This document shows, piece after piece, positions 8,153 to 15,904 of a DNA stretch of 64,000 bases (within the stretch, counting starts at the first letter, position 1; every line of letters begins with the position of its first letter). The notes below the pieces were generated by a model that was not told the DNA's origin, ran no database searches, and worked only from the letters and a program-made list of their open reading frames with translations. Source of the DNA: Streptosporangium canum (GTDB lineage: Bacteria > Actinomycetota > Actinomycetes > Streptosporangiales > Streptosporangiaceae). The position numbers were made by a program, and so were the translations under genes. The stretch covers positions 42,881-106,880 of the forward strand of contig NZ_FOQY01000032.1 of the NCBI RefSeq assembly GCF_900113865.1. The letters run 5' to 3'.

Positions 8153-8689
8153 ATGCTCTATCTGACGATCGGGTGCCGGGCGTTGCTGGCCGGTGTCTTC
8201 GTGATCGCGCTGGCGGGCAAGGTCCGCGGGCGAGCGGCGTTCGACGAGTTCGTGGCCTCGATCGTGGCCCTGGGGATGTTCCCGCGCGCCGGATCCGTGA
8301 TGGCGGCGTACGCCGTGCTGGGGGCGGAGGCCGTGGTGATCCTGTCGCTCGCGCTGCCGTCCACCGTGCTCCTGGGATTCGCGGTGGCGACGGCGCTGCT
8401 CACCGCGCTGACCGCAGGCATCCTGGCAGCCATGCGCCGGGGGCGGCGCGCGCCGTGCCGCTGTTTCGGAGCCTCCGCCGCGCCGCTCGGCAAGGCGCAC
8501 GTGGTGCGCAATCTCCTCCTGCTGCTGGCCGGCGGTACCGGGCTCACGGCAGGGGCCGTCGCCGGTGACGCCGGGGCACACCCGGCGGGGATCGTCCTCG
8601 CACTGGTCACCGCCGCCGTGGGCGTCCTGCTCGTCGTACGCCTCGACGACCTGCTGGGCCTGTTCACCACCTCCGCCCCGCCGCGATGA
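8153..8689 (+). CDS. MauE/DoxX-like redox-associated membrane protein
   Basis: About 178 residues with four hydrophobic helices (near residues 2-22, 48-68, 72-94 and 115-165). Cysteines 102 and 104 sit in the MauE-type 'CRCFG' motif after the third helix, followed by 'LGKAHVVRNLLLL', also typical of MauE. In methylotrophs MauE acts with MauD in disulfide formation and maturation of the cysteine-rich methylamine dehydrogenase small subunit; no such enzyme is encoded here. I chose the ATG at 8153, with GGTGAG nine bases upstream. The next gene is a thioredoxin-like partner, so the pair probably oxidises the six-cysteine peptide. Confidence 0.8.
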   Translation: MLYLTIGCRALLAGVFVIALAGKVRGRAAFDEFVASIVALGMFPRAGSVMAAYAVLGAEAVVILSLALPSTVLLGFAVATALLTALTAGILAAMRRGRRAPCRCFGASAAPLGKAHVVRNLLLLLAGGTGLTAGAVAGDAGAHPAGIVLALVTAAVGVLLVVRLDDLLGLFTTSAPPR

Positions 8690-8732
8690 CGCGCGGGTGT
8701 GACGACTCGAAGTCCTTAAGTGAGGTTGTCCG

Positions 8733-9242
8733 ATGGTTTTCCTGATCGCCGCCGTCGTGCTGGTCGGCATACTCTGCCTCTTCGATCTGGTGCTCACCTT
8801 CGCGGTACTGCGCCGCCTGCGCGAGCACACCGCCGAGCTGGAACGTCTCGCCGGCCCGGCGCGGTTCGGTCCCTACGACCCGGGAGCCCTGGTCGGCCGC
8901 ACGCTGCCCCCCGTCGGAGCGGACGGCGGCGAGTGGCCTCGGCTCGTGGCGTTCTTCGACGTCAGCTGCGACGCGTGCCACGAGCACGCGCCGCGTTTCG
9001 CCGACGCGGCCCGGACCGGCACCGCCATGGCGGTCATCTCAGGGCCCGGTGAGAAGGCAGGCGACCTCATCGGGATGATCGGCGGTACGGCGCGCGTCGC
9101 CACGGCGGAACAGGCCGACCGCCTGGTGAAGGCGGTCGGCGTCGAGGCCTTCCCGACGTTCCTCCGGGTCGACCCGGACGGCACGATCGTGGGGGCGGAC
9201 ACGGAGCTGGACGCCCTCGCCGGAACGGCCCGCGCGAGGTGA
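8733..9242 (+). CDS. Membrane-anchored thioredoxin-like protein (MauD/TlpA type)
   Basis: 169 residues: one N-terminal transmembrane helix (3-25), a short coiled linker, then a thioredoxin-like domain. The redox motif is Cys79-Asp-Ala-Cys82 in 'FFDVSCDACHEHAP'; the 'GVEAFPTFLRVDPDG' strand carries the cis-proline. The TM anchor would place the domain outside the cytoplasm. It resembles MauD, the usual partner of MauE. GAGG lies before the ATG. Its last codons overlap the start of the ABC transporter gene (GTGA at 9239). Together with the MauE-like protein it is the likely disulfide-forming module of the cluster. Confidence 0.8.
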   Translation: MVFLIAAVVLVGILCLFDLVLTFAVLRRLREHTAELERLAGPARFGPYDPGALVGRTLPPVGADGGEWPRLVAFFDVSCDACHEHAPRFADAARTGTAMAVISGPGEKAGDLIGMIGGTARVATAEQADRLVKAVGVEAFPTFLRVDPDGTIVGADTELDALAGTARAR

Positions 9243-11107
9243 CGACGTCTCCGGTCTCGGAAGCGGAGCCGGACGGGGGCCGGCTCCGCCGTCTGTCGCG
9301 ATACGCCGGGACGGTGGCGTCGCTGTGCTGGCGGATCGGCCCCGGCCTGGCCCTGTCCCAGCTGGCGGTGACCGTCATCGGCGGTCTGCTGCCCATGGGG
9401 ACGGTGTGGGCGACGAAGCTTCTCGTCGACGAGCTGGCGGCCGGCCGTACCGACCAGGTGCTGCTGCCCGCCTGCGGTCTCATCGTCCTGGGGCTGGCCG
9501 CCGGGGTGCTGCCGCATCTCATCGCCTATCTGCAGGCCGAGACGGAGCGCAGGCTGGACCGTCTGATGCAGGACCGCCTGTACACCGCGGTGAACGGGTT
9601 CCAGGGCCTGTCGCGGTTCGAGAACCCCGATTTCCTGGACAGGTTGCGGATGGCCGCGCAGGCGACGGGCGGCGCGCTGAGACCCATCACCTCGGGCCTG
9701 TTCGACGTCGGGCGCAACGTCATCACTCTGGTCGGCCTGCTCGCCGCCCTGGCCGTGCTGAGCCCGCTGATGGCGGGGCTGGTGGCGCTGGCGGCGGTTC
9801 CCGCCCTGGTCGCCCTGATGTCGCTGGAGAAGCGGCGGACGAGGATGATCGCCGGGCAGTCCACGGGAATCCGGCGGCAGGTCCTCTACTCCTCCCTCAT
9901 CACCGACGTGCAGGCCGCCAAGGAGGTCCGGCTCTTCGGGCTGGGCGACTTCCTCAAGGGCCGGATGTTCGGGGAGCTGGCCGTCATCCAGGCCGGAGAC
10001 CGGCGGCTGGACCGGCGGGAGGCGCTCACCCAGTCGGTGCTGGCGGTGCTGTCGGCCGCGGTCAGCGGTGTGGGGCTGATGTGGGCGGTGTACGCCGCCG
10101 TGGACGGCCGGCTGACCCTCGGTGACGTGACCGCGTTCGCCGCCGCCGTGGCCGGAACGCAGGCCGCGCTGATCGCGACGGTGGAGAACGCGGCCCATGC
10201 CCGCCAGGCGCTGTCCCTGTTCGGCTACCACGAGCAGGTGACGTCGCTCCCCGACGACCTGCCGTCCCCGCGGTCGGCCGCCGCGCTGCCCGCGCTGCGG
10301 CGCGGCATCGAACTGCGCGACGTGTGGTTCCGCTACGACGACAGCCACCCGTGGGTGCTGCGGGGGGTCGACCTGACGATCCCGCACGGCGCGTCGGTCG
10401 CGCTGGTGGGGCTCAACGGGGCGGGCAAGAGCACCCTGATCAAGCTGCTGTGCCGGTTCTACGACCCGTCCCGGGGGAGCATCCTCTGGGACGGCGTGGA
10501 CCTCCGCGAGGTGCCGCCGGCCGAGCTGCGCGCCAGGATGGGCGTGCTCTTCCAGGACTACATGAGCTACGACCTGACGGCGGCGGAGAACATCGGGGTG
10601 GGGGAGATCGAGGCGTTGTCCGACCGCGCCCGCATCCAGGCCGCAGCCGGGATGGCGGACGTCCACGAGACCGTCCAGGCGCTGCCCCGGGGCTATGACA
10701 CGCTGTTGAGCCGGATCTTCTTCGGGCCGGAGGACGAGGACGACCCGCAGGCCGGAGTGGTGCTCTCCGGGGGGCAGTGGCAGCGTCTGGCCCTGGCCCG
10801 CGCGATGCTGCGCGAGGGGCGCGACCTGCTCATCCTCGACGAGCCCAGCTCGGGCCTGGACGCGCGGGCCGAGTACGAGGTGCACCGGCGGCTCCGCGAG
10901 CATCGCGCCGGCCGTACCAGCCTGCTCGTGTCCCACCGGCTCGGCGCGGTCCGCGACGCGGACCTGATCGTCGTGCTCGACGACGGCCGGATCGCGGAGC
11001 GGGGGACGCACGACGAGCTCACGGCCACGGGCGGGGGGTACGCCCGGCTGTTCGAGATGCAGGCCCGCGGCTACCGCGAGGACGCCGGCGTCCAGGGATC
11101 ACCCTGA
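9239..11107 (+). CDS. ABC exporter, fused membrane and ATPase domains
   Basis: 622 residues from the GTG overlapping the previous stop. The N-terminal ~330 residues are a type 1 exporter membrane domain with about six helices. The C-terminal domain has Walker A 'GLNGAGKST' (near residue 391), Q-loop 'LFQDYMSYD', signature 'LSGGQWQR', Walker B 'LLILDEPSSGLD' and the switch His in 'LLVSHRLGAVRDAD'. There is no N-terminal C39 peptidase domain, so leader removal must be done by another enzyme, probably the S26 peptidase of this cluster. Likely cargo is the six-cysteine peptide. Confidence 0.88.
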   Translation: MTTSPVSEAEPDGGRLRRLSRYAGTVASLCWRIGPGLALSQLAVTVIGGLLPMGTVWATKLLVDELAAGRTDQVLLPACGLIVLGLAAGVLPHLIAYLQAETERRLDRLMQDRLYTAVNGFQGLSRFENPDFLDRLRMAAQATGGALRPITSGLFDVGRNVITLVGLLAALAVLSPLMAGLVALAAVPALVALMSLEKRRTRMIAGQSTGIRRQVLYSSLITDVQAAKEVRLFGLGDFLKGRMFGELAVIQAGDRRLDRREALTQSVLAVLSAAVSGVGLMWAVYAAVDGRLTLGDVTAFAAAVAGTQAALIATVENAAHARQALSLFGYHEQVTSLPDDLPSPRSAAALPALRRGIELRDVWFRYDDSHPWVLRGVDLTIPHGASVALVGLNGAGKSTLIKLLCRFYDPSRGSILWDGVDLREVPPAELRARMGVLFQDYMSYDLTAAENIGVGEIEALSDRARIQAAAGMADVHETVQALPRGYDTLLSRIFFGPEDEDDPQAGVVLSGGQWQRLALARAMLREGRDLLILDEPSSGLDARAEYEVHRRLREHRAGRTSLLVSHRLGAVRDADLIVVLDDGRIAERGTHDELTATGGGYARLFEMQARGYREDAGVQGSP

Positions 11108-11302
11108 CGGCGGGGCGGGGGCGCGGCCGGGGCCCGCGACCAGGGCGCGCAGGCCGTCGCGGAACCGGGCGGTGTCGGCTTGGAGCAGGGTCCGCTGGAC
11201 CATGAAACCGTGCACGAGGCCGATGAGGACCCGGGCGATGTGGCCGGTCGGCATGTCGCGCGGGTTGTCGACGCTCCGGTTCTGATCGACAGCGGTGAGT
11301 TA
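11099..11302 (-). pseudogene. C-terminal remnant of a TetR-family regulator
   Basis: Read on the minus strand, this frame gives about 60 residues ending at a TGA that overlaps the ABC exporter stop region: 'MPTGHIARVLIGLVHGFMVQ', then a stretch ending 'FRDGLRALVAG'. This is the C-terminal ligand-domain pattern seen in TetR regulators. A TAA stop lies just upstream in the same frame and no helix-turn-helix can be found, so the N-terminal two thirds are gone. It may once have controlled a neighbouring transporter. The remaining bases to 11429 hold only GC-rich sequence. Confidence 0.6.
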
Positions 11303-11429
11303 CGCTCCTTGGGGGAGGCGTTTCCGGCAGGCTCCTGGCCGACGGCGCCTTGCCGGGGACGCCGGACGCCGGACGCCGGTCCGTCCGCCCTGTCCGCCCC
11401 GCCTGGCTCGGGGGGGAGGAGTGGCCTGT

Positions 11430-11455
11430 CATGTAATGTAATTGAATAGGGGTAT
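11430..11455 (+). promoter_or_regulatory. Candidate SigB-like stress promoter
   Basis: A GGGTAT hexamer (11450-11455) in an otherwise AT-rich patch resembles the -10 of actinobacterial SigB/SigF-group promoters. A GT-rich -35-like element (around 11430-11436) stands upstream. It would serve the DUF4142 gene about 100 bases downstream. Only the -10 is convincing. Confidence 0.3.
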
Positions 11456-11555
11456 TTGGTACTAATGTGGCGTTTTGTCCACATGGAAAGTTCTGTGCCG
11501 GGAAAGGCCTCTGGAGTGGTGGAAAATCCGCCAGGACTCATTCCCGGAGGTAGTG

Positions 11556-12197
11556 ATGGCGCTCCATACCCCACTCGTGGCGATCGCGGCGACCTCCGCT
11601 GCCGTGCTGGCACTGACGGTCGGCTCGGCGGCCTCGGCCCTGACGCCCACGCCGGCACCGAGGCCGACATCGACGTCGACGTCCCCAGGTGAGAGCCGGG
11701 TGTCCGCGCAGGACCGGCAGTTCCTGGTCCAGGCGCATCAGGGCAACCTCGCCGAGATCGCCGCCGGCAAGGCCGCCCAGAGCAAGGGGAAGGCCGGCTC
11801 CGTCCGCTCGATCGGGGCCATGCTCGTCGCCGACCACACCAAGCTCGACAAGAAGCTCCAGCAGGTCGCGCAGCGGCTGCAGGTGACGCTGCCCACGCAG
11901 CCCACGGCGCGTCAGCAGACCAAGGCCAAGGAACTGGCTGCCCTGTCCGGCACGGAGTTCGACAAGGCCTGGACCAAAACGATGATCTACGGTCACCGCG
12001 CGGCCCTGGCCGCGATCAAGAAGGAGATCGCCGACGGATCGGCGCCCCAGGTCAAGGCACTCGCCAGAGCCAGCCAGCCGGTCATCCAGGAGCACCTGGA
12101 CCGGCTGCTCGCCGCGGAGAAGGCACTCGGCGCCCTGGGGCCGGCCCGGCCGCCGGCGATCCTGACGGTGTCCCTGTCGCGGATGGCCGCCAGGTGA
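11556..12197 (+). CDS. Exported DUF4142 protein (ferritin-like helical domain)
   Basis: 213 residues from the ATG at 11556, with GGAGG just upstream (CCGGAGGTAGTG). The first ~27 residues are a signal peptide (ALHTPLVAIAATSAAVLALT), then a Pro/Thr/Ser linker. The DUF4142 helical domain follows: 'VSAQDRQFLVQAHQGNLAEIAAGKAAQ' and 'VLVADHTKLDKKLQQVA'-like heptads, with 'GHRAALAAIKKEIADGS' near the end. The family is exported and resembles four-helix ferritin-like bundles; its biochemical role is not established. An in-frame ATG at 11475 would put 27 residues before the signal peptide and is unlikely. Confidence 0.8.
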   Translation: MALHTPLVAIAATSAAVLALTVGSAASALTPTPAPRPTSTSTSPGESRVSAQDRQFLVQAHQGNLAEIAAGKAAQSKGKAGSVRSIGAMLVADHTKLDKKLQQVAQRLQVTLPTQPTARQQTKAKELAALSGTEFDKAWTKTMIYGHRAALAAIKKEIADGSAPQVKALARASQPVIQEHLDRLLAAEKALGALGPARPPAILTVSLSRMAAR

Positions 12198-12233
12198 TCG
12201 TCCAAGCCGGGGACCCCGCCGGTCACCACCGCT

Positions 12234-12325
12234 GACGACCGGCACGCCCGGACCGGGGGCCCGGACGACCGGCACGCCCGGACCGGCACGCCCGGACGCC
12301 TGGTACGCCCGGACCGGGCCCGGAC
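12234..12325. repeat. GC-rich tandem repeat downstream of the DUF4142 gene
   Basis: The block contains repeated units built on GGCACGCCCGGACC. The longer unit GACGACCGGCACGCCCGG occurs twice and shorter truncated copies follow. It begins about 37 bases after the DUF4142 stop and runs up to the GNAT remnant. It does not continue either reading frame meaningfully. Confidence 0.8.
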
Positions 12326-12344
12326 AGCCGGGAGGCCCGGCCGG

Positions 12345-12589
12345 GAACGCACCTGCTGTTCACCTGCGACCGTCCCCTGCAGGGGTTCTACGAGAGCGCC
12401 GGCTGGCGGCCGCTGCCCGGTGCGGTCCTCGTCGGGGGGACCCCTCAGGCCCCGTTCCCCAGCGACCAGCCCGGCTTCGGCAAGGTCACCATGGCCGGCT
12501 TCTTCTCGGTCGAGGCCCGTCGCCACCGATCGTCGTTCCAGCACTCCCGGATCGAGCTGTACCCGGGCGAGATCGACAAGCTCTGGTGA
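12345..12589 (+). pseudogene. C-terminal remnant of a GNAT N-acetyltransferase
   Basis: The frame ending at TGA 12587-12589 reads 'THLLFTCDRPLQGFYESAGW', then 'VLVGGTPQAPFPSDQPGFGK', and ends 'HSRIELYPGEIDKLW'. 'GFYESAGW' is the alpha-4/beta-7 region of GNAT acetyltransferases, and the remainder is what such genes carry at the C-terminus. No acetyl-CoA binding motif (Q/RxxGxG/A) or start codon lies upstream; the preceding 110 bases are the repeat block. The gene therefore looks truncated, possibly by repeat expansion or recombination. Confidence 0.65.
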
Positions 12590-12701
12590 CGTCACCCCCG
12601 GTGGCCGGCGGCGGATGCCGTACCGCGTCGGGCGGTCTGCCTGCGCCGACGGCGGGTCTCCGCCGGATGCGACGGTTCGGAGAACCTCTCCGAGGCCCGC
12701 T

Positions 12702-13646
12702 TCATCGGCTGACCGCGTCCGCCGGGCGCAGGCGGTCCAGGTCGGAGCGGCGGGGGAGGCTCTCCCAGTCGCCGTCCGCGGCGACCGCGAAGGCGCCGGC
12801 CGCGCACGCGGTCGCGAGGCGGCGTTCGGGGCCGGCGCCCTCCAGCGTCTCGGCGAGCCAGCCCGCGGCGAAGGCGTCTCCGGCCCCCACGGGGTCGAGT
12901 TCGGTGACGTGGTACGGCTCCGCGTGCCGTACGACGCCGTCGGAGAGCTCGACCGCGCCGAGCGGGCCGCGTTTGACGAGCACGTGGCGCGGGCCGAGGT
13001 CCGACAGGGCCCCGGCCAGGGCGGCCGGGTCCGCGCCTTCGACGATCAGCCGGGCCTCCGCCTCGGTCGCGAACAGCACGTCCGTCGTCGCGACGGTCTC
13101 CCGCAGCACGGCGGACGCCTCCTCGGGGCTCCACAGGGCGCGGCGGTAGTTGACGTCCGCCGACACGGTCACGCCCGCGTCGCGGGCCTCGGCGACCGCG
13201 GCGCGCACCGCCTCCCGGGCGGAGGCGGACAGCGCGAGCGTGATCCCCGTGACGTGCAGCACGCGTGCCGACCGGATCAGTGAGACGTCGAGGTCCTCGG
13301 GCCGGAGCCGGGACCCGGCGCTGCCGGAACGGTAGTACCGCACGTCGACCATCTCGCTCGTGCGCCGATTCTTGATCATCAAGCCCGTGGGGGCGTCCGG
13401 ATCGACGATCATCCCCTGGACGTCGACGCCCTCACCCGCCAGCGTCGAGCGGAGCAGCTCCCCGAACTCGTCGGCGCCGACCCTGCCGATCCACGCCGCG
13501 CGCCGGCCGAGACGGGTGACGCCGATCGCCAGGTTCGACTCCGCGCCGCCCACGCTGAGACCGAAGTCACGGGCATGCCGGAGCAGGCCGGTACGCCGCG
13601 CGGTGAACAGCGCCATGCTCTCACCGAGCGTTACCAGATCGATCAT
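12702..13646 (-). CDS. PfkB-family sugar kinase (2-keto-3-deoxygluconate kinase-like)
   Basis: 314 residues beginning MIDLVTLGESMALFT, typical of KDG-kinase-like PfkB proteins. Motif 'GGAESNLAIGVTRLGRRAAWIGRVG' is the N-terminal PfkB signature. The catalytic Asp and anion hole are in 'DPVGAGDAFAAGWL' near residue 248. The enzyme would phosphorylate a sugar or sugar acid with ATP. It lies 37 bases downstream of the IclR gene on the same strand and next to a sugar importer and hexosaminidase, so the true substrate may be an imported or released sugar. Sequence alone does not settle which. Confidence 0.8.
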   Translation of the reverse strand: MIDLVTLGESMALFTARRTGLLRHARDFGLSVGGAESNLAIGVTRLGRRAAWIGRVGADEFGELLRSTLAGEGVDVQGMIVDPDAPTGLMIKNRRTSEMVDVRYYRSGSAGSRLRPEDLDVSLIRSARVLHVTGITLALSASAREAVRAAVAEARDAGVTVSADVNYRRALWSPEEASAVLRETVATTDVLFATEAEARLIVEGADPAALAGALSDLGPRHVLVKRGPLGAVELSDGVVRHAEPYHVTELDPVGAGDAFAAGWLAETLEGAGPERRLATACAAGAFAVAADGDWESLPRRSDLDRLRPADAVSR

Positions 13647-13683
13647 CAGAAATTGGTCCTTAGGTGCTCGTCGTCCGTGCCGG

Positions 13684-14472
13684 TCATCGAGTCGATCCCA
13701 GCTTCCTGGAGATGCGCAGTGCCGTCTCCGCCACCAGCGGCCCCAGGTCGCGGACCCGGGCGGCGGTGATCCGCGAGGTGAGGCCCGAGACGGAGATGGC
13801 CGAGGTCGCGGTGTCGGTGTGGTTGAAGATCGGTGCGGCGACGCAGCGCACCTCGGGTTCGTTCTCGCGGTCGTCGACCGAGTAGCCCCGCTGCCGGATC
13901 CGGCTCAGCTCGGCGCGGAGCCGGTCGGCCTCGGTGATGGTGTACCGGGTGATGTGCGGCATCCCGGCGGCCACGACCCTCTCGACGTCCTCCTCCGGCT
14001 GCCAGGCGAGGATCGCCTTGCCGACGGCGGTGCAGTAGACGGGGGCCCGGCTGCCGATGCGCGAGGCCATGCGCACGTTGGTCTCGTTCTCGACCTTGTC
14101 GATGTAGACCACGTCCGGCGCGTCGTAGACCACGAGGTGGACGGTCTCCCGGACCTCGGTCATCAGCCGGTGGGACTCCTCGGCGGCGACCGTACGCAGG
14201 TCGAGCGTGGCCAGGTAGGCCTGGCCGAGGCGGAGCGCGCCGTGCCCCAGCCGGTAGGCGCCGGTCCTGCGGTCACGCTCCAGCAGCCTGGCGTCGATGA
14301 GCGGGGCGGTCAGCCGGAGCACCGTGCTCTTGGACAGGCCGACCGCCTCGGCGAGCCTGGTGAGCGACAGGCCCTGGCCGGCGCCCGCGTGGTCGCGCAC
14401 GTGTTCCAGCACGGCGAGGGCGCGCCGGAGCGAGGCCGACTGGTTGCGTTCCGGGGCAGCTTCGTTCATCAC
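13684..14472 (-). CDS. IclR-family transcriptional regulator
   Basis: 262 residues: an N-terminal winged helix-turn-helix (about 12-75; 'LSLTRLAEAVGLSKSTVLRLTAPLID') and the C-terminal IclR effector domain ('RETVHLVVYDAPDVVYIDKVE', 'PVYCTAVGKAILAW', 'ENEPEVRCVAAPIFNH'). IclR proteins sense small carbon compounds. It is divergent from the sugar ABC operon starting at 14642 and upstream of the PfkB kinase gene. It is the likely local controller of both. A candidate operator sits in the intergenic region. Confidence 0.88.
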   Translation of the reverse strand: MMNEAAPERNQSASLRRALAVLEHVRDHAGAGQGLSLTRLAEAVGLSKSTVLRLTAPLIDARLLERDRRTGAYRLGHGALRLGQAYLATLDLRTVAAEESHRLMTEVRETVHLVVYDAPDVVYIDKVENETNVRMASRIGSRAPVYCTAVGKAILAWQPEEDVERVVAAGMPHITRYTITEADRLRAELSRIRQRGYSVDDRENEPEVRCVAAPIFNHTDTATSAISVSGLTSRITAARVRDLGPLVAETALRISRKLGSTR

Positions 14473-14543
14473 AGCCTCAGCGAGGATTCGGCGGGTCGAA
14501 CACGCAGGTCAAGTTAGGGGAGCCGAGGTCTCCAACGCCACTT

Positions 14544-14562
14544 TGCAGCACAAGGTTCTGCA
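14544..14562. promoter_or_regulatory. Candidate operator in the IclR/ABC divergent promoter
   Basis: TGCAG (14544-14548) and CTGCA (14558-14562) form an inverted repeat with a nine-base spacer; a further CTGCAC/TGCAC motif follows. The site lies between the divergent IclR and ABC importer genes and is rich in TGCA-type half-sites. Binding by the IclR protein is inferred. Confidence 0.35.
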
Positions 14563-14641
14563 CTGCACAACAAAACTCGCCGCCTCTTCCCGCGACCGGT
14601 AAGCCCTTTCTAGGGTCTGCCGCCAACAGGAGGAGAGAGCT

Positions 14642-15904
14642 GTGAAGATCCTGAACTGGGCGGCGGCGGGTGTGGCCCTGCTGGCCCTCGCCGCGTGCGC
14701 CCCTTCCACCGCCCCGTCCGCGAGCGGCGGTGACGACAAGTCCGGGACCCTGCGGGTGTGGCTCTTCGACGAGCCCAACCGCGCCCCCAAGGAGAAGGTC
14801 GTCGCAGAGGCGATCAAGGAGTTCGGCGCCGCCAACGCGGACGTGAAGGTCGAGGTGACCTACATCCCGACGACGCCCGCCCGGCACGAGAAGTTCAAGG
14901 GCGCGTTCAACGACCCGGCGAGCGCCCCCGACGTCGCCGAGTACGGCAACACCGACCTCGCCGAGTACGCCGCCGCGGGAGGCTTCGCCGACCTGAGCGC
15001 CGACCTGCGGAGCTGGCCGGAGGGCAAGGACGTCGGCGCCGACCTGCTCAAGTCCGCGACCGTCGACGGCAAGGTCTACGGCCTGCCCTGGTTCATCGGC
15101 ATCCGCGCGCTCTACTACCGCACCGACGTCTTCGAGGAGCTCGGCCTCAAGCCGCCCACGACGATCGAGAACCTCACCTCGGCCGCCCGTGAGATCCGCA
15201 AGAAGAAGCCCGAGCTGTACGGCGTCGCCGTCGGCGGCGAGTACACCTTCGGCGCGCTCCCGTTCGTCTGGGACGCCGGCGGCGACATCGAGAGCCTCGA
15301 CAGCCCCGAGGCCCGCAAGGGCGTGCAGGCGTACACCGACCTGCTCAGCGACGACAACTGCCCGCCGCAGACCTGCGCGAGCCTCACCGGCGGCAAGACC
15401 GTCGAGCTGTTCGCCAGCGGCAAGGCGGCCATGGGCATCCTCGGCAACTTCAGCCGCTCCGCGGTCGACGCGGGCGCGGCGGCGGGCAAGTACGCCGTGG
15501 TGCCGCTGCCCGGCGCCAAGGAGGGGGCGATCGCCCCGGCCTTCTCCGGCGGCAACAACCTCGGCGTCATGAAGAGCAGCAAGCACCGCTCGCTGGCCGT
15601 CAAGTTCCTGCAGCTGCTGGGCGGCAAGGCGTACCAGACCAAGATGTACGAGGCCATGGGCAACCTGCCCACGCTGACCTCGGCCCGTGACGAGCTCGCG
15701 GCCAAGGACTCCTTCCTCAAGCCGTTCCTCGACACCGTCGCGGCCGGTACCCGTTTCGTGCCGATCGACCCGGCCTGGGTGAAGATCGACAACCAGAAGG
15801 TCATCCCGACCATGCTCCAGAAGATCGCGACCAAGCAGGCCACCGTCGAGCAGGCCACCGCCGAGGCCGCAGCGGCGGTGAAGGCCGCGTTCGGCCGGTC
15901 ATGA
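14642..15904 (+). CDS. Sugar ABC transporter solute-binding lipoprotein
   Basis: 420 residues from a GTG with GGAGGAGAG upstream. A lipoprotein signal with lipobox L-A-A-C (cleavage before Cys ~19) leads into a family 1 extracellular solute-binding protein: 'TLRVWLFDEPNRAPKEKVV', 'VYGLPWFIGIRALYYRTDVFEELG', 'VWDAGGDI'. It would capture an oligosaccharide or sugar outside the membrane. Its stop overlaps the first permease start (ATGA). The hexosaminidase at the operon end suggests an amino-sugar glycan, but this is not one of the Ngc-type proteins seen later in the window. Confidence 0.88.
   Translation: MKILNWAAAGVALLALAACAPSTAPSASGGDDKSGTLRVWLFDEPNRAPKEKVVAEAIKEFGAANADVKVEVTYIPTTPARHEKFKGAFNDPASAPDVAEYGNTDLAEYAAAGGFADLSADLRSWPEGKDVGADLLKSATVDGKVYGLPWFIGIRALYYRTDVFEELGLKPPTTIENLTSAAREIRKKKPELYGVAVGGEYTFGALPFVWDAGGDIESLDSPEARKGVQAYTDLLSDDNCPPQTCASLTGGKTVELFASGKAAMGILGNFSRSAVDAGAAAGKYAVVPLPGAKEGAIAPAFSGGNNLGVMKSSKHRSLAVKFLQLLGGKAYQTKMYEAMGNLPTLTSARDELAAKDSFLKPFLDTVAAGTRFVPIDPAWVKIDNQKVIPTMLQKIATKQATVEQATAEAAAAVKAAFGRS

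Noticed and set aside
11303..11670. Minus-strand frames as an intact regulator upstream of the TetR fragment
   Set aside because: The other frames show no HTH or similarity, only Pro/Ser/Arg-rich shadow; a stop separates the fragment.
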